Of a DNA stretch of 36,095 bases, positions 24,177 to 33,182 are shown in pieces (the stretch's first letter is position 1; every line of letters starts with the position of its first letter). The notes below the pieces were generated by a model. The model was not told where the DNA came from and did not search any database. It worked only from the letters and a program-made list of their open reading frames with translations. A program made the position numbers and the translations under genes. The stretch is from contig NZ_JARWNW010000039.1 of assembly GCF_029868325.1 (NCBI RefSeq), forward strand, positions 1-36,095, given 5' to 3'. This DNA is from Nocardia carnea (GTDB lineage: Bacteria; Actinomycetota; Actinomycetes; Mycobacteriales; Mycobacteriaceae).

Positions 24177-24814
24177 GTGAGCATCACCCAGAAGCCGTGT
24201 GCGGGTAGTTCCATATCGGTGAAGGCACGCAGGGCGATCAGGGAATCAGAGACCAGGAAGATCGCGCCACCCACCCCGGCCGTCCGGCCGAGCCCGGTCG
24301 CCAGCACGGCCATGGTCACCAATGCCAGGCCGTACACGATGACCGGCACCAGAAGCGCGCCGGCCTGCTCCCGGCACAGCGCCACCAGAATCACGAGCGC
24401 GACCGCATACACCGCGACCGCGGCGGGCCGAACCAGTAGCGATTGCCGGTGGTAGGGCCAGAAAGCCGCGACGTAGAACAGTTGGGCCAGCAGGAAGCAG
24501 CCCACCAGGGCCAGGAAACCGCCGTCCCCGGAGACGAAGCGCGGCACCGTATCGCCGAGCCACGAGAAGAACAGCGCAATCAGGACCAGCCGGACCAGCC
24601 GGCTCCGCGGTCTGCTCGTCGCGGTGAACAGTGCCGCGGCGAGCAAGGGCATGAGCAGCACCTGCGTGATATCGGAGAGGAACCCCTCCGGCGCCGCAAT
24701 CTGAGCAATCAGGTGCACGCCGGTTGTACATGCCAAGGCGGTGAAGGCAATCCACACGATCGGTGCGGTATCACCGAACACCGACGAGCTCGGCAGTTTC
24801 GCTCCGTCGCTCAC
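24107..24814 (-). CDS. YhhN-family membrane protein (lysoplasmalogenase-like)
   Basis: The predicted protein has 235 residues and about eight hydrophobic segments. Family signatures are TQVLLMPLLAAALF, LFFSWLGDTVPRF (with the conserved Asp), GCFLLAQLFYVAAFWPY and GAIFLVSDSLIALRAF followed by MLTYVVGQVLLV. Animal TMEM86 members of this family hydrolyse the vinyl ether of lysoplasmalogens; in actinobacteria, which usually lack plasmalogens, the reaction is unknown. The GTG start has no clear ribosome site, and a later start cannot be excluded. It is divergent from the AmpG-like transporter, with 220 nt between. Confidence 0.85.
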   Translation of the reverse strand: MSDGAKLPSSSVFGDTAPIVWIAFTALACTTGVHLIAQIAAPEGFLSDITQVLLMPLLAAALFTATSRPRSRLVRLVLIALFFSWLGDTVPRFVSGDGGFLALVGCFLLAQLFYVAAFWPYHRQSLLVRPAAVAVYAVALVILVALCREQAGALLVPVIVYGLALVTMAVLATGLGRTAGVGGAIFLVSDSLIALRAFTDMELPAHGFWVMLTYVVGQVLLVIAVVAVDRAPAGR

Positions 24815-25035
24815 ACCTGTACCGACCTTCCATCACCGGCTTGTCAGGATATCCGGCACGCGACGCGGTCCTACCGGGCAGCGACCACAATGCTTCGCTC
24901 CGATTCACATACCTGCCCACTGCACCGATGACCCGAGCCCGACCGAATCCGGCTTCCGGTCCCAGCGGCTCATCGACGCTGTGCATCGGTGAGGCACCGC
25001 TGCCTACCTCCGCCCGGGTCTGCCAGGATGACCGC

Positions 25036-26319
25036 ATGAGAACCATGGCACGGCCCGGCACCATCTCCGCCGGGACGCTGGTTCTGCTGACCGCGCTCTA
25101 CTTCGCGCAGGGCCTGCCGTACGGGTTCTTCACCCAAGCGCTGCCCGTGGTGCTCCGCGAATCCGGGTTTTCCCTGATCGAGATCAGCGCCACCGGTGTC
25201 CTGTTCGCGCCGTGGGCCTTGAAATTCCTGTGGGCACCCTATGTCGACCACTACGGCACCCGGCGGCAATGGCTGCTGACGTTGCAGCTCACCAGTTCGG
25301 CCATCGCGTTCGGGCTCGCCTGCCTGGACCTCTCCTCGTCGTTGCGCTGGCTCCTCATCGGGATCGCCGTGGTGAACGCCGTATCCGCGACCCAGGATGT
25401 CGCCACCGACGGACTCGCCGTCCAACTGCTGGGCCCGCAGGAACGCGGCTTGGGGAACGGGATCCAGGTCGGTGCCTACCGGATCGGCATGATCGTCGGC
25501 GGCGGCGCGCTGCTCTGGCTGTTCGCGCTCGCGGGCTGGCGGAGCCTGTTCGCCGCGATGGCGATCCTGCTCCTGCTGACCACCATCCCGGTGTGGTGGT
25601 TACCGCGGACCCTCGAAGGAAACGAGCAGAAGCCACCGCCCCGCCCGGCCGCTTTGACGACCGGGTGGTGGAAACGCTTACGACGACCGGGGATGCTCAC
25701 CTTCATCCTGCTCATCGGCGGTTTCAAATTCGGGGATTCGATGGGCTCGGCAATGGTCGGCCCGTTCATGTCCGATGCCGGACTCACCCTCGGCCAGATA
25801 GCTCTCGTGAAAGGCGCCCTGTCGTCGGCGGGCGCGCTCGCGGGCGCCGCGCTGGGCGGCTGGCTGTGCTTCCGGTTCGGCCGCCGCCGCGCCCTGCTCA
25901 TCGGCGGTGTCACCCAGACCGCGAGCCTGGCCCTGTACCTGCTCGCATCGCTGGGTACCGGCGGTTTCGGCTTGATCGTCACCGCGAGCCTGGCCGAACA
26001 CATCCTCGGTGGCGCCGCGACCGTAGCGGTGTTCACCCTCATGATGGACGCCTCCGACCGGGACCACGCCGGCAGCGACTACACCCTGCTGGCCTGCGCG
26101 GTCGTCACGGTGCAGGGGATCGCGGGGTTCGCGGCGGGCACGGTCGGCGAACTCCTCGGCTACCCCGCCCTGTTCGGGTCGAGCCTGGTCCTGTCCGGTC
26201 TCGGCTGCGCGGTTCTGATCATCGCCACGGATCGCGGCAAGGGGCCGGGCGGTGTGCACGAAGTGTGGAACAGTCCCCGGACGGCTCGGCGTTACCGGCC
26301 CGGAGTATCCAGCTCTTGA
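25036..26319 (+). CDS. AmpG-like MFS transporter
   Basis: The 427-residue protein has about 12 hydrophobic segments. LTALYFAQGLPYGFFTQALPVVLRESGFSLIEIS at the N-terminus, LKFLWAPYVDHYGTRRQWL, and SATQDVATDGLAVQLLGPQERGLGNGIQVGAYRIGMIVGG are hallmarks of the AmpG/acetyl-CoA-transporter branch of the MFS. AmpG of Gram-negative bacteria imports cell-wall muropeptides; in actinobacteria the cargo is unknown, and recycling of wall fragments is only a possibility. The ATG at 25036 follows AGGATGA by about 5 nt. The frame is open far upstream, but those residues are not family-like. Its last 28 nt overlap the convergent kinase gene. Confidence 0.87.
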   Translation: MRTMARPGTISAGTLVLLTALYFAQGLPYGFFTQALPVVLRESGFSLIEISATGVLFAPWALKFLWAPYVDHYGTRRQWLLTLQLTSSAIAFGLACLDLSSSLRWLLIGIAVVNAVSATQDVATDGLAVQLLGPQERGLGNGIQVGAYRIGMIVGGGALLWLFALAGWRSLFAAMAILLLLTTIPVWWLPRTLEGNEQKPPPRPAALTTGWWKRLRRPGMLTFILLIGGFKFGDSMGSAMVGPFMSDAGLTLGQIALVKGALSSAGALAGAALGGWLCFRFGRRRALLIGGVTQTASLALYLLASLGTGGFGLIVTASLAEHILGGAATVAVFTLMMDASDRDHAGSDYTLLACAVVTVQGIAGFAAGTVGELLGYPALFGSSLVLSGLGCAVLIIATDRGKGPGGVHEVWNSPRTARRYRPGVSSS

Positions 26320-27245
26320 CGGCAACGCCGGTCGACGGGAACTTCGAGTTCGTGCGCGAACGGCGGATCGGCACCGGCACGGGTGCAGGTGACCGCGGCG
26401 GCGCGGGCGGCGAAGCCCAGTACCTGCCGCCAGGTGTTCCCGGACAGCTCGGCGAGAGCGTCGGCCGACAGTGCGCCCGATTCGGAAAGCGCATGCAGCA
26501 GCGCCGCATTGATGGTGTCACCGGCGCCGATGGTGTCGGCCACCCGAACCGGCTCGCCGGGGACCGTGTGTTCGCCGCTGCCTGTGTACACGGTCAGGCC
26601 GGCTCCGCCCCGGGTCACCACAACGGCGGCCGGGCCGGCGGCAAGCCAGCCCGCCACGTCGTAGCCCAGCCACTGCGCATCCTCGTCACTCAGTTTGAGT
26701 AGTGACACGGAGGACAGCATGCGGCCGAAGCGGGCTCGGTAGGCGTCCGGATCCGGGATGAGATCGGCACGGATATTGGGGTCCAGGGCGATGAAACGCC
26801 CGAGTTGGGCCTCGCGGTACATCAACTGTTCATAGGCGCTCGCCCCGGGTTCGAGCACCAGCGAACAGGTGCCGAACGATACGGCCCGGGTTTCGGTGGG
26901 CAACGGCCCCGGCAGGGTGAACAGCCGATCGGCGGTCCCCTGGCAGTAGAAGGTGTAGGCCGCCGCACCGTCGGTATCGATCGCCGCGACCGCCAGGGTG
27001 GTCGGCTCCGGACCCCGCTGCACCAGATCGAGCGCCACTCCCTCCGAGCCCAGCCGGTCGATCAGCGATACACCGAAGGCATCCGTCGAGATCCGGGAAC
27101 AGAAGGCGACCGGGGAACCGAGGCGGGCGAGCGCGACGGCGGTGTTGTACGGTCCTCCGCCGCGGGTGGGCAACAGCGGCGCAGCGGCGTCCCCGGCGGC
27201 CTGGGGCACCAGGTCGATCAATCCCTCACCGGCGACGACGATCAT
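26292..27245 (-). CDS. PfkB-family sugar kinase
   Basis: The predicted 317-residue kinase phosphorylates a sugar or sugar acid with ATP. PfkB signature 1 is RGGGPYNTAVALARLG (residues 28-43), and signature 2 is VADTIGAGDTINAALLHAL, with the catalytic Asp243 and the anion hole GAGD. KLSDEDAQWLG and VVVTRGGAGLTVY are also typical. It resembles fructokinases and 2-keto-3-deoxygluconate kinases; the operon partners (dehydrogenase, organic-acid permease) make either possible. Its ATG overlaps the dehydrogenase stop as ATGA, so the two are translationally coupled. It is the last gene of the LacI-controlled operon. Confidence 0.92.
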   Translation of the reverse strand: MIVVAGEGLIDLVPQAAGDAAAPLLPTRGGGPYNTAVALARLGSPVAFCSRISTDAFGVSLIDRLGSEGVALDLVQRGPEPTTLAVAAIDTDGAAAYTFYCQGTADRLFTLPGPLPTETRAVSFGTCSLVLEPGASAYEQLMYREAQLGRFIALDPNIRADLIPDPDAYRARFGRMLSSVSLLKLSDEDAQWLGYDVAGWLAAGPAAVVVTRGGAGLTVYTGSGEHTVPGEPVRVADTIGAGDTINAALLHALSESGALSADALAELSGNTWRQVLGFAARAAAVTCTRAGADPPFAHELEVPVDRRCRQELDTPGR

Positions 27246-28276
27246 GGTGCGGTCACGGTGACGAGGACCTTGACGTGCTCCGGTCGCAGTGCCGCGGCGA
27301 AGGCCTCACCCGCCTGTTCGAGCGGGTAGGTGGCGGTGATGATCGCGTCTGCGTCGATAACGCCCGAGGTGATCAGGTCCAGAGCGGTCCGGTAGTCGCC
27401 GGCGGTGTACATGAGCGACCCCTCGACGCGGATTTCCCGGTCCTGCACGAGGTCCAGCCGGATCGGAGTGGCCCCTGGGGATCCGACACCGACAACGATG
27501 ATCCGGCCGCCCTTGGCCACGAGGTCGACGGCCTGAGCCATGGATTGTTCACGGGCGACGCAGTCGAACACCACATCGGCCGGACCCCCCAGCACGGCAT
27601 GGGCTTTCGCGACCGAATCGGCGGCGGCGGCCGGGAGGGCTTCATCGGCGCCGAGCCGCACCGCTCGCTCCCGTTTGGTGTCCAGCAAGTCGGTCGCCAC
27701 GATACGGGCGGCACCCGCGTGCCGGGCGGCGGCCAGGACGAGCAGTCCGATGGGCCCGGCCCCCAGGACTGCGACGGTGCGGCCGGTGAGATCACCGGCC
27801 TTGGCAACCGCGTGAACGGGTGTGGCGAGCGGTTCGACGAGTGCGGCCTGGAAATCGGACATACCCTCGGGGACCCGGTGCACGCGGCCGGCGGAAATCG
27901 TGAACAGATCGGTCATACCGCCGGGCGTCTGGCAGCCGAACACCTCCAGGTCACGGCAGATGTTGTAGCGCCCGGACCGGCATTGGGCGCACCGGCCGCA
28001 ATACAGGTTCGGTTCGACGATCACGCGGGTACCGGGGGCGAAGTCGGCCGCATTCGCCCCGGCGGCGGCGACCACGCCGACCACCTCGTGTCCGGGCCGG
28101 TAGGGCAGTTCGATGAAGGGATGGTGGCCGAGGGCGGCGTGCGTATCGGATCCGCACACCCCCACGACGGTGCTGCGAATGAGCAGTTCGTCCTCGCCCG
28201 GCCGGGGCACGGGCACTTCTTCGAGGCCGATATCGTCGATGGATCGGACGAGCACACGGCGGTTCGGCGCAGGCAT
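27242..28276 (-). CDS. zinc-dependent alcohol/polyol dehydrogenase
   Basis: The 344-residue protein is a medium-chain dehydrogenase. Catalytic zinc ligands are Cys41 (GVCGSD), His63 and Glu64 (PGHEVVG). The structural zinc site is C93-x2-C96-x2-C99-x7-C107 (YCGRCAQCRSGRYNIC). The NAD-binding motif is VLGAGPIGLLVL, followed by ATDLLDTKR, with the Asp that favours NAD. The closest named types are L-idonate 5-dehydrogenase, sorbitol dehydrogenase and threonine dehydrogenase, so a sugar alcohol or sugar acid is the likely substrate, oxidised before phosphorylation by the neighbouring kinase. The in-frame GTG at 28282 overlaps the permease stop as GTGA and is an alternative start; both keep the genes coupled. 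Confidence 0.92.
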   Translation of the reverse strand: MPAPNRRVLVRSIDDIGLEEVPVPRPGEDELLIRSTVVGVCGSDTHAALGHHPFIELPYRPGHEVVGVVAAAGANAADFAPGTRVIVEPNLYCGRCAQCRSGRYNICRDLEVFGCQTPGGMTDLFTISAGRVHRVPEGMSDFQAALVEPLATPVHAVAKAGDLTGRTVAVLGAGPIGLLVLAAARHAGAARIVATDLLDTKRERAVRLGADEALPAAAADSVAKAHAVLGGPADVVFDCVAREQSMAQAVDLVAKGGRIIVVGVGSPGATPIRLDLVQDREIRVEGSLMYTAGDYRTALDLITSGVIDADAIITATYPLEQAGEAFAAALRPEHVKVLVTVTAP

Positions 28277-28278
28277 GG

Positions 28279-29646
28279 TCACGATATTCCGTTCGATGTG
28301 GTGTCGGGGACGCTGTGCGCGGTGGGACGATCCGGGCGGGACACGGCCGGCGCCCGGCCCGGGGCGGTTTCGCGGATCGAGGTGATCGCGACGGCCAGCG
28401 TAACGGCGGCGAGCAGCATCACGTAGAAGGCGGGCGCGAGCTGGTTTCCGGTAGCGGAGACCAGCCACGTGGCCACGTAGGGAACTGTGCCACCGAACGC
28501 CGCGACCACCAGGTTGTACGGGATGGCCATCGCACCGCTGCGAATTCGCGCCGGGAACTGCTCGGCCATCATCGCACTCAACGCGCCGTCGAACACCGCG
28601 ATCAGCAGACCGAGGATCAACATGGCGACGATCGCCAGTGCGACACTGCCGAGCGACATCAGATAGAACGCCGGCCAGCTGAGCACGACGAACCCGGCAC
28701 TGCCCGCGATGAGCATCGGCTTACGGCCGATACGGTCGGATACGGCGCCCATGATCGGGACGGCGATCGCGGTTGCGCCGATGGTGACGGTCGTGGTCGC
28801 GAAGGCCTGCGAGGAACTGAACCCGAGGTCGCCGCTGAGGAAGCTCGGCAGGAACGACACCAGTGCCCAGTGCGCGATCGCCTTCAGGAGCAGCACACCG
28901 CACAGCACCAGCATTGCCTTGTAACCGGTGCGGAAGGCCTCCTTCGTCGGTGATTCCGCGACATCACCCGCGGCCTCCAGCTCGCGGAACTCCGGGGAGT
29001 CCTCGAGTTTCATCCGGATGTACAGGCCGACAAGACCGAGCGGGAGCGCGATCAGGAACGGAATCCGCCAGCCCCACCCGGTCATCGCGTCGTTGCCGAG
29101 CACGGTGATGAGTGCGAGCGCAAGTGCCGACCCGGCGACGGTGGCGACGAACCCGATCCCGTCCATCCAGCTCGTCATGAAACCACGACGGGTGCGCGGC
29201 GAGTATTCGAACAGCAGCGCCACCGCGTTGGATGTCTCACCGCCGGCCCCGAAACCCTGCACCATCCTGGCGATCACGAGCAGCACCGGAGCGAGGATGC
29301 CCACGCTGTCGTAGGTGGGCAGCATGCCCATCGCGAAGGTCGAACCCGAGGTCAACAGGACGACGATGGCGAGCGTGCGCTGCCGGCCGATGCGGTCGCC
29401 GAGCGGCCCGAAGAAGAGACCACCGAGCGGCCGCAGGATGAACCCGACCGCGGAAACTGCGAAGGTGGCCAGCAATGCGGTCGTCGGATCGCCGGAGACG
29501 AAGAAGTTGGCGGCGAGGAAGGTCGCGAGCAGCCCGTAGATGCCGACGTCGTACCACTCGATGAAATGCCCGATACCCGCCGCCACGAGTACCTTCCGTG
29601 CCTGCGGGGGTATTTTCCGGCTTTCGGCCGCTGCGTCGCTGTGCAC
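28279..29646 (-). CDS. metabolite:H+ symporter (MHS family MFS permease)
   Basis: The predicted protein has 455 residues and 12 hydrophobic segments. IGHFIEWYDVGIYGLLATFLAANFF at the N-terminus and GGLFFGPLGDRIGRQRTL (motif A) are characteristic of the metabolite:H+ symporters, as are GFGAGGETSNAV and GWGWRIPFLIALPLGLVGLYIRMKLEDSPEF in the middle. This family imports organic acids and related solutes (citrate, alpha-ketoglutarate, shikimate, proline/betaine). In this operon it should import the substrate of the dehydrogenase and oxidoreductase. The GTG start has AGGAG 7 nt upstream and lies 19 nt after the FAD-oxidoreductase gene. Confidence 0.92.
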   Translation of the reverse strand: MHSDAAAESRKIPPQARKVLVAAGIGHFIEWYDVGIYGLLATFLAANFFVSGDPTTALLATFAVSAVGFILRPLGGLFFGPLGDRIGRQRTLAIVVLLTSGSTFAMGMLPTYDSVGILAPVLLVIARMVQGFGAGGETSNAVALLFEYSPRTRRGFMTSWMDGIGFVATVAGSALALALITVLGNDAMTGWGWRIPFLIALPLGLVGLYIRMKLEDSPEFRELEAAGDVAESPTKEAFRTGYKAMLVLCGVLLLKAIAHWALVSFLPSFLSGDLGFSSSQAFATTTVTIGATAIAVPIMGAVSDRIGRKPMLIAGSAGFVVLSWPAFYLMSLGSVALAIVAMLILGLLIAVFDGALSAMMAEQFPARIRSGAMAIPYNLVVAAFGGTVPYVATWLVSATGNQLAPAFYVMLLAAVTLAVAITSIRETAPGRAPAVSRPDRPTAHSVPDTTSNGIS

Positions 29647-29665
29647 TGCGTTCTCCTGAGATCTT

Positions 29666-31057
29666 TTATAGCGCCGGCGATATCACGCGGCCGCCTTGTT
29701 TCTGGATCGCCGCCCTGAGCTGCGCGCCGTCCAGCTCCCGCGGCTGTTTTCCGCCGAGCGCCGCGAGCGCCGCGGCCACACCCGCCGCCTGCCCGGTCGC
29801 CGCACAGGTGGCACCCACTCGCGCGGATCCGAGCGCTTCACGGTCCACCGAGATACAGCGGCCGGCGACGAGCAGGCTGTCGGTTTTCCGCGGCAGCAGA
29901 CTGCGGTACGGAATCTCGTATGGGAGCGGCACATACATGGCATGCACGCCGACGTCCCCGGCCGGGTGCACATCGATCGGCCAGCAGCCGACCGCGATAC
30001 CGTCGTCGTACCGGGCACCGGCACGGATATCGTCGCCGGTGAGCGTATAGGTCCCCAGGAGGCGCCGGGTCTCGCGAACGCCGATCTGGGTGCTCGTCTG
30101 CAGCAGTCGGCCGTTCGCGAAGGCCGGACTGTGCTTGCGCAGTGCATCGAGCATGACCACGGTGTCCTTACGACCGGTGATCTCTGCGCGGGTGAGCTCC
30201 TCCGCGTCGGACGCATCGCCGATGACCCGGGTGGTGTTGACCCAGGCGATGTCCTTCTCCATACCGCCGAACCAAGGTCCGCCGAAGGGCGGCAGTTCGC
30301 CCCGGCCGCGGGCCGCCCGCATGGCATCCACATCGAGGTCGATATCCCGCCGGGTGGAGGCGTACTTCCCGAGCAGCGGCTGCTGCAGCAGGGTCGCCTC
30401 CGGGCCGATGGGAATACGTACCGGTGCGGCGTGTTCGCGTTCGGGATCGGCTGCCACGTCGCCGATACGGAAGGGCATGGTCATCGGTTGCAGCGTGTTG
30501 CCCTTGACCCAGTCGGTGCCGGCACCGGCCACGATATCGCCGTTACCGGTGCAGTCCACGGTGATCGCCGCACGGATGGCGCGGCGGCCGTCGACGTTTT
30601 CGAGGAAAGCGCCGCGTACGGCCCCGTTTTCGACGATCGGGCGGGCGCCCCAGCTGTGCAGCAGCAGGCCGACTCCGGCCTCCTCGATCATCTCGTCGGC
30701 GACGCGTTTCATCACCTCCGGATCGGAGTTCAGCACCCAGCCGTCACCGTCGACCGCCCCGTCCTGTTTCGCAGCGCGGGCCAGCCACTCCGCGGGGACC
30801 CCTTCCACGCAACGCTGATAGGGCCGCAGCCAGGAGTTGTAACCGGCGAGCGTGAGAACCATGCCGGCAGTCCACATTCCGCCGAGGAAGCCGTGCCGCT
30901 CCACGAGGAATGTGCTTGCCCCCGCGCGCGCCGCGGAAACGGCGGCGCACACCCCGGCAGGCCCGCCGCCGACCACGAGGACATCGACCTCGGCCACGAC
31001 GGGAATCTCGCGGGCCGGTTCGTGCACCGTCGCCGGGCGTTCTTCCACGTTCGCCAT
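29666..31057 (-). CDS. FAD-dependent oxidoreductase (FAD_oxidored family)
   Basis: The predicted protein has 463 residues. The dinucleotide motif VDVLVVGGGPAGVCAAVSAARAGASTFLVER (about residues 24-54) ends with the Glu that holds the FAD ribose, followed by GFLGGMWTAGMV. VDCTGNGDIVAGAG (near residue 170) and the C-terminal LLPRKTDSLLVAGRCISVDREALGSARVGATCAATGQAAGVAAALA are the remaining hallmarks of the PF12831-type oxidoreductases, many of which act on carbohydrate-derived or xenobiotic substrates. The exact reaction is unknown. No signal peptide is seen, so it acts in the cytoplasm. It begins 2 nt after the LacI gene stop. Confidence 0.9.
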   Translation of the reverse strand: MANVEERPATVHEPAREIPVVAEVDVLVVGGGPAGVCAAVSAARAGASTFLVERHGFLGGMWTAGMVLTLAGYNSWLRPYQRCVEGVPAEWLARAAKQDGAVDGDGWVLNSDPEVMKRVADEMIEEAGVGLLLHSWGARPIVENGAVRGAFLENVDGRRAIRAAITVDCTGNGDIVAGAGTDWVKGNTLQPMTMPFRIGDVAADPEREHAAPVRIPIGPEATLLQQPLLGKYASTRRDIDLDVDAMRAARGRGELPPFGGPWFGGMEKDIAWVNTTRVIGDASDAEELTRAEITGRKDTVVMLDALRKHSPAFANGRLLQTSTQIGVRETRRLLGTYTLTGDDIRAGARYDDGIAVGCWPIDVHPAGDVGVHAMYVPLPYEIPYRSLLPRKTDSLLVAGRCISVDREALGSARVGATCAATGQAAGVAAALAALGGKQPRELDGAQLRAAIQKQGGRVISPAL

Positions 31058-31059
31058 CG

Positions 31060-32124
31060 CTATATTCCTCTCGGTTCGTTCGGGTCGCCTCCGGCCGAAG
31101 CGCGGATCTTCAATTCCGGCGGGAGATAGATGGTGGCGGCCGGCGCGGTCGAGCCCTGAATACGATCGAGCAGCAGCTCCGCGGCGCGCGCGCCGATCTC
31201 GTCGGCGGGTGGGCGAACACTGGCCAGCGTGGGCTGGAGATAGGCGGCGAAGGGCAGGTCACCGTGCCCGATCACCGCAACCTGCGCGGGCACGGCTATC
31301 CCCTTCTCGGATAGTGCGCGATACAGGCCGAGCGCGAAATAGTCACTGCCCGTCAGTACCGCCGCGCCCGGTTCGAGCCTGCTCACCAGCTGTTGAGCAC
31401 ACCGGTAGGCCGCCGCCGGATCCCACGGCTGTGCCCGCTGTTCGTTCGCCGACGGCGGCACCAGCGTGACGGCGTCGTCCCGCACGGGGAAACTGCGTTC
31501 GGTGAGCGCACGGTGGAATCCGGCACGCCGGTCGGCCGCCGAGGAGAACGGCACGTCCTCTTCGAGCAGGTGGATACCGGTGGCGCCGGTGTCGAGTAGG
31601 TGCGAGACGGCTTCGTAGGCGCCCCGCTCGTGGTCGACCCCGACGAAATCGGTTTCCAGGCCGTCCAAACCGCGGTTGACCAGCACGATCGGTACACCGG
31701 AGTCACGCAGCCGCTGCCAATGCTCCGCGCCCTGCTGCACGGGAGTCACCACGGCCCCGTCCACTCCCCACCGCAAGAGCGCCTGGGCGGCTTCCCGTTC
31801 CGTTTCCAGGTCTTCCTCGGTCACCATGAGCAACAGCGAGTAGCCGTTCGCGCGGCAGCGTTCCTCGACGGCGCTGATCAGCGACGCGTAGAACGGGTTG
31901 GCCGGATGTGTGATGACCATCCCGACCGTCATGGCGGCGCCGGAGACCAGCGATCTGGCCATCGAGTTGGGCACATAACCGAGCCGGTCCGCTTCGGCGC
32001 GGATCCGCTCCCTCAGCTCCGGACCGACCGAATCCTTACCCGCCAGAGCCCGCGACACGGTCTTCACGGAGACCCCCAACGATTCGGCGATCGTCTTGAG
32101 CGTTACGCGCGCGCCTGATCGCAT
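31060..32124 (-). CDS. LacI-family regulator heading its own catabolic operon
   Basis: The 354-residue regulator has the LacI helix-turn-helix at its N-terminus (VTLKTIAESLGVSVKTVSRALAGKDSVGPELRERI, about residues 7-41) and the hinge RLGYVPNSMARSLVSG. The periplasmic-binding-like sensor domain follows: TVGMVITHPANPFYASLI, then VDGAVVTPVQQG, IVLVNRGLDGLETDFVGVDHERGAYEAVSHLL and a C-terminal PPELKIRASAG. The ATG follows GGAAGGGA. It is first in an operon of five genes spaced by -4 to 19 nt. Palindromic operators upstream suggest autorepression relieved by the imported sugar or acid. Confidence 0.93.
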   Translation of the reverse strand: MRSGARVTLKTIAESLGVSVKTVSRALAGKDSVGPELRERIRAEADRLGYVPNSMARSLVSGAAMTVGMVITHPANPFYASLISAVEERCRANGYSLLLMVTEEDLETEREAAQALLRWGVDGAVVTPVQQGAEHWQRLRDSGVPIVLVNRGLDGLETDFVGVDHERGAYEAVSHLLDTGATGIHLLEEDVPFSSAADRRAGFHRALTERSFPVRDDAVTLVPPSANEQRAQPWDPAAAYRCAQQLVSRLEPGAAVLTGSDYFALGLYRALSEKGIAVPAQVAVIGHGDLPFAAYLQPTLASVRPPADEIGARAAELLLDRIQGSTAPAATIYLPPELKIRASAGGDPNEPRGI

Positions 32125-32152
32125 CCTGATCCCTTCCCAGCGTCGATTGTGA

Positions 32153-32166
32153 GGTAAACGTTTACC
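32153..32166. promoter_or_regulatory. LacI-type operator O1
   Basis: GGTAAACGTTTACC is a perfect 14-bp palindrome with the central CG of LacI-family operators. It lies 29 nt upstream of the LacI start, just downstream of a -10-like TAGTAT (minus strand 32173-32168), so bound repressor would cover the transcription start. Confidence 0.75.
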
Positions 32167-32188
32167 CATACTACGGGTTCGACCTGGG

Positions 32189-32214
32189 GGTAAGCGTTGG
32201 GGTTAACGCTTACC
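32189..32214. promoter_or_regulatory. second LacI-type operator region O2
   Basis: The arms GGTAAGCGTT (32189-32198) and AACGCTTACC (32205-32214) are a perfect 10-bp inverted repeat around GGGGTT. Each arm resembles one half of O1. The centre is 42 bp from that of O1, about four helical turns, so the two sites face the same side of the DNA. Confidence 0.55.
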
Positions 32215-32477
32215 TTAAGCATCCGCACGTACTCCCGTCAATGTTTCGGGCACGGACCCGGTCAGGCGCGACGGCGCCCGATGACGAGCGGACGCCGCCG
32301 AGGAGCGGACCTCGAAGAGTGTTCGCTCGCCGACACCCTCCGCTCAGCACACCTCGAGCAGGACGCCGCCGCAGCGGACTCCCTCACCGTCGATCACCTC
32401 AGCACAGCAGGTCGCGCCTCGCCGGCATTCTCGAGCGTCTCTTCGCCCCGGCTACCGTGTGCCGCCGCCTGCGCGCT
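32215..32477. other. intergenic stretch between the LacI operon and the amidotransferase-like pair
   Basis: No gene is evident; together with the operator region the gap is 353 nt. The open frames here are Arg/Ala/Ser-rich without motifs. A terminator for the upstream pair would be expected here, but I see no clear hairpin with a T-run. Confidence 0.45.
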
Positions 32478-33182
32478 TCAGCGAGCCTCCGCCATCGCCC
32501 GGGAGACCGCGTGCGCACCGCGTAGCCAGTGCATCATCCGGTACATCAACTGGGTGGCACCCGGCATGAAACCGGAGCCGTGATGATAGGAGGCGTCCAT
32601 GGTGCTGACGACGACCTCTGCGGCGAATGTGCCTGCGTCGTAGTACATCAGAGTGTTGCTGTGCCCGGGAACGGCCCGGTACGGGGTGCCCCAGGGGTCG
32701 CCGGATTCGGCATTCGCATGCTCCGGCAGTTCCTCGAGCCGGACGAGCGGTACGGCAGTATCGGGGTGGGTGAGGACCCCGTGATAGTGCCAGTGCACGG
32801 CATCGTCGGCGAGGCCGTCCCAGAACGGGTGCTCCCGATTGACCGAGCGGCGTCCGACGTCCTCGCCGATCCGCCAGGCCCAGAAGTTCGTGCCACGTGG
32901 GGTTTCGGTGGTGCCGGGTAGCCAGTCGCCGACGGTGTTCTCGCCGTCGATGTACATCCGCGCACCGGGGGTATCGAGGAAGCCGACGAGGATCGGCGCG
33001 ATGCGGGCGAGTACAGCCGGATGCAACCTGGCCGCGACGTAGACAGCATCGAAACCGTCGAGTCCGCCGGGTTCCAGATCCGGCGCGTAGACATCGACCG
33101 GGCCCATAGCGCGTACGGCCGGATCGCGCAGGTCGGCGAGGTGGAAGAAGCTGCCGGTGTGAACGAAAGCGACGCGGGTCAT
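32478..33182 (-). CDS. second glutamine-amidotransferase-like protein of iron-box pair
   Basis: The predicted protein has 234 residues and no signal peptide. MTRVAFVHTGSFFHLADL opens a first beta strand, then DLEPGGLDGFDAVYVAARLHP, ILVGFLDTPGARMYIDGENTVGDWLPG, and later HWHYHGVLTH, and TFAAEVVVSTMDASYHHG with two His. This strand-helix order resembles class I glutamine-amidotransferase/ThuA-like folds, but the usual Cys nucleophile elbow is not apparent, so it may not be an amidase. Its ATG overlaps the preceding gene's stop as ATGA, giving tight coupling. I cannot assign a reaction. Transcription should come from the iron-box promoter upstream of the first gene. Confidence 0.75.
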   Translation of the reverse strand: MTRVAFVHTGSFFHLADLRDPAVRAMGPVDVYAPDLEPGGLDGFDAVYVAARLHPAVLARIAPILVGFLDTPGARMYIDGENTVGDWLPGTTETPRGTNFWAWRIGEDVGRRSVNREHPFWDGLADDAVHWHYHGVLTHPDTAVPLVRLEELPEHANAESGDPWGTPYRAVPGHSNTLMYYDAGTFAAEVVVSTMDASYHHGSGFMPGATQLMYRMMHWLRGAHAVSRAMAEAR

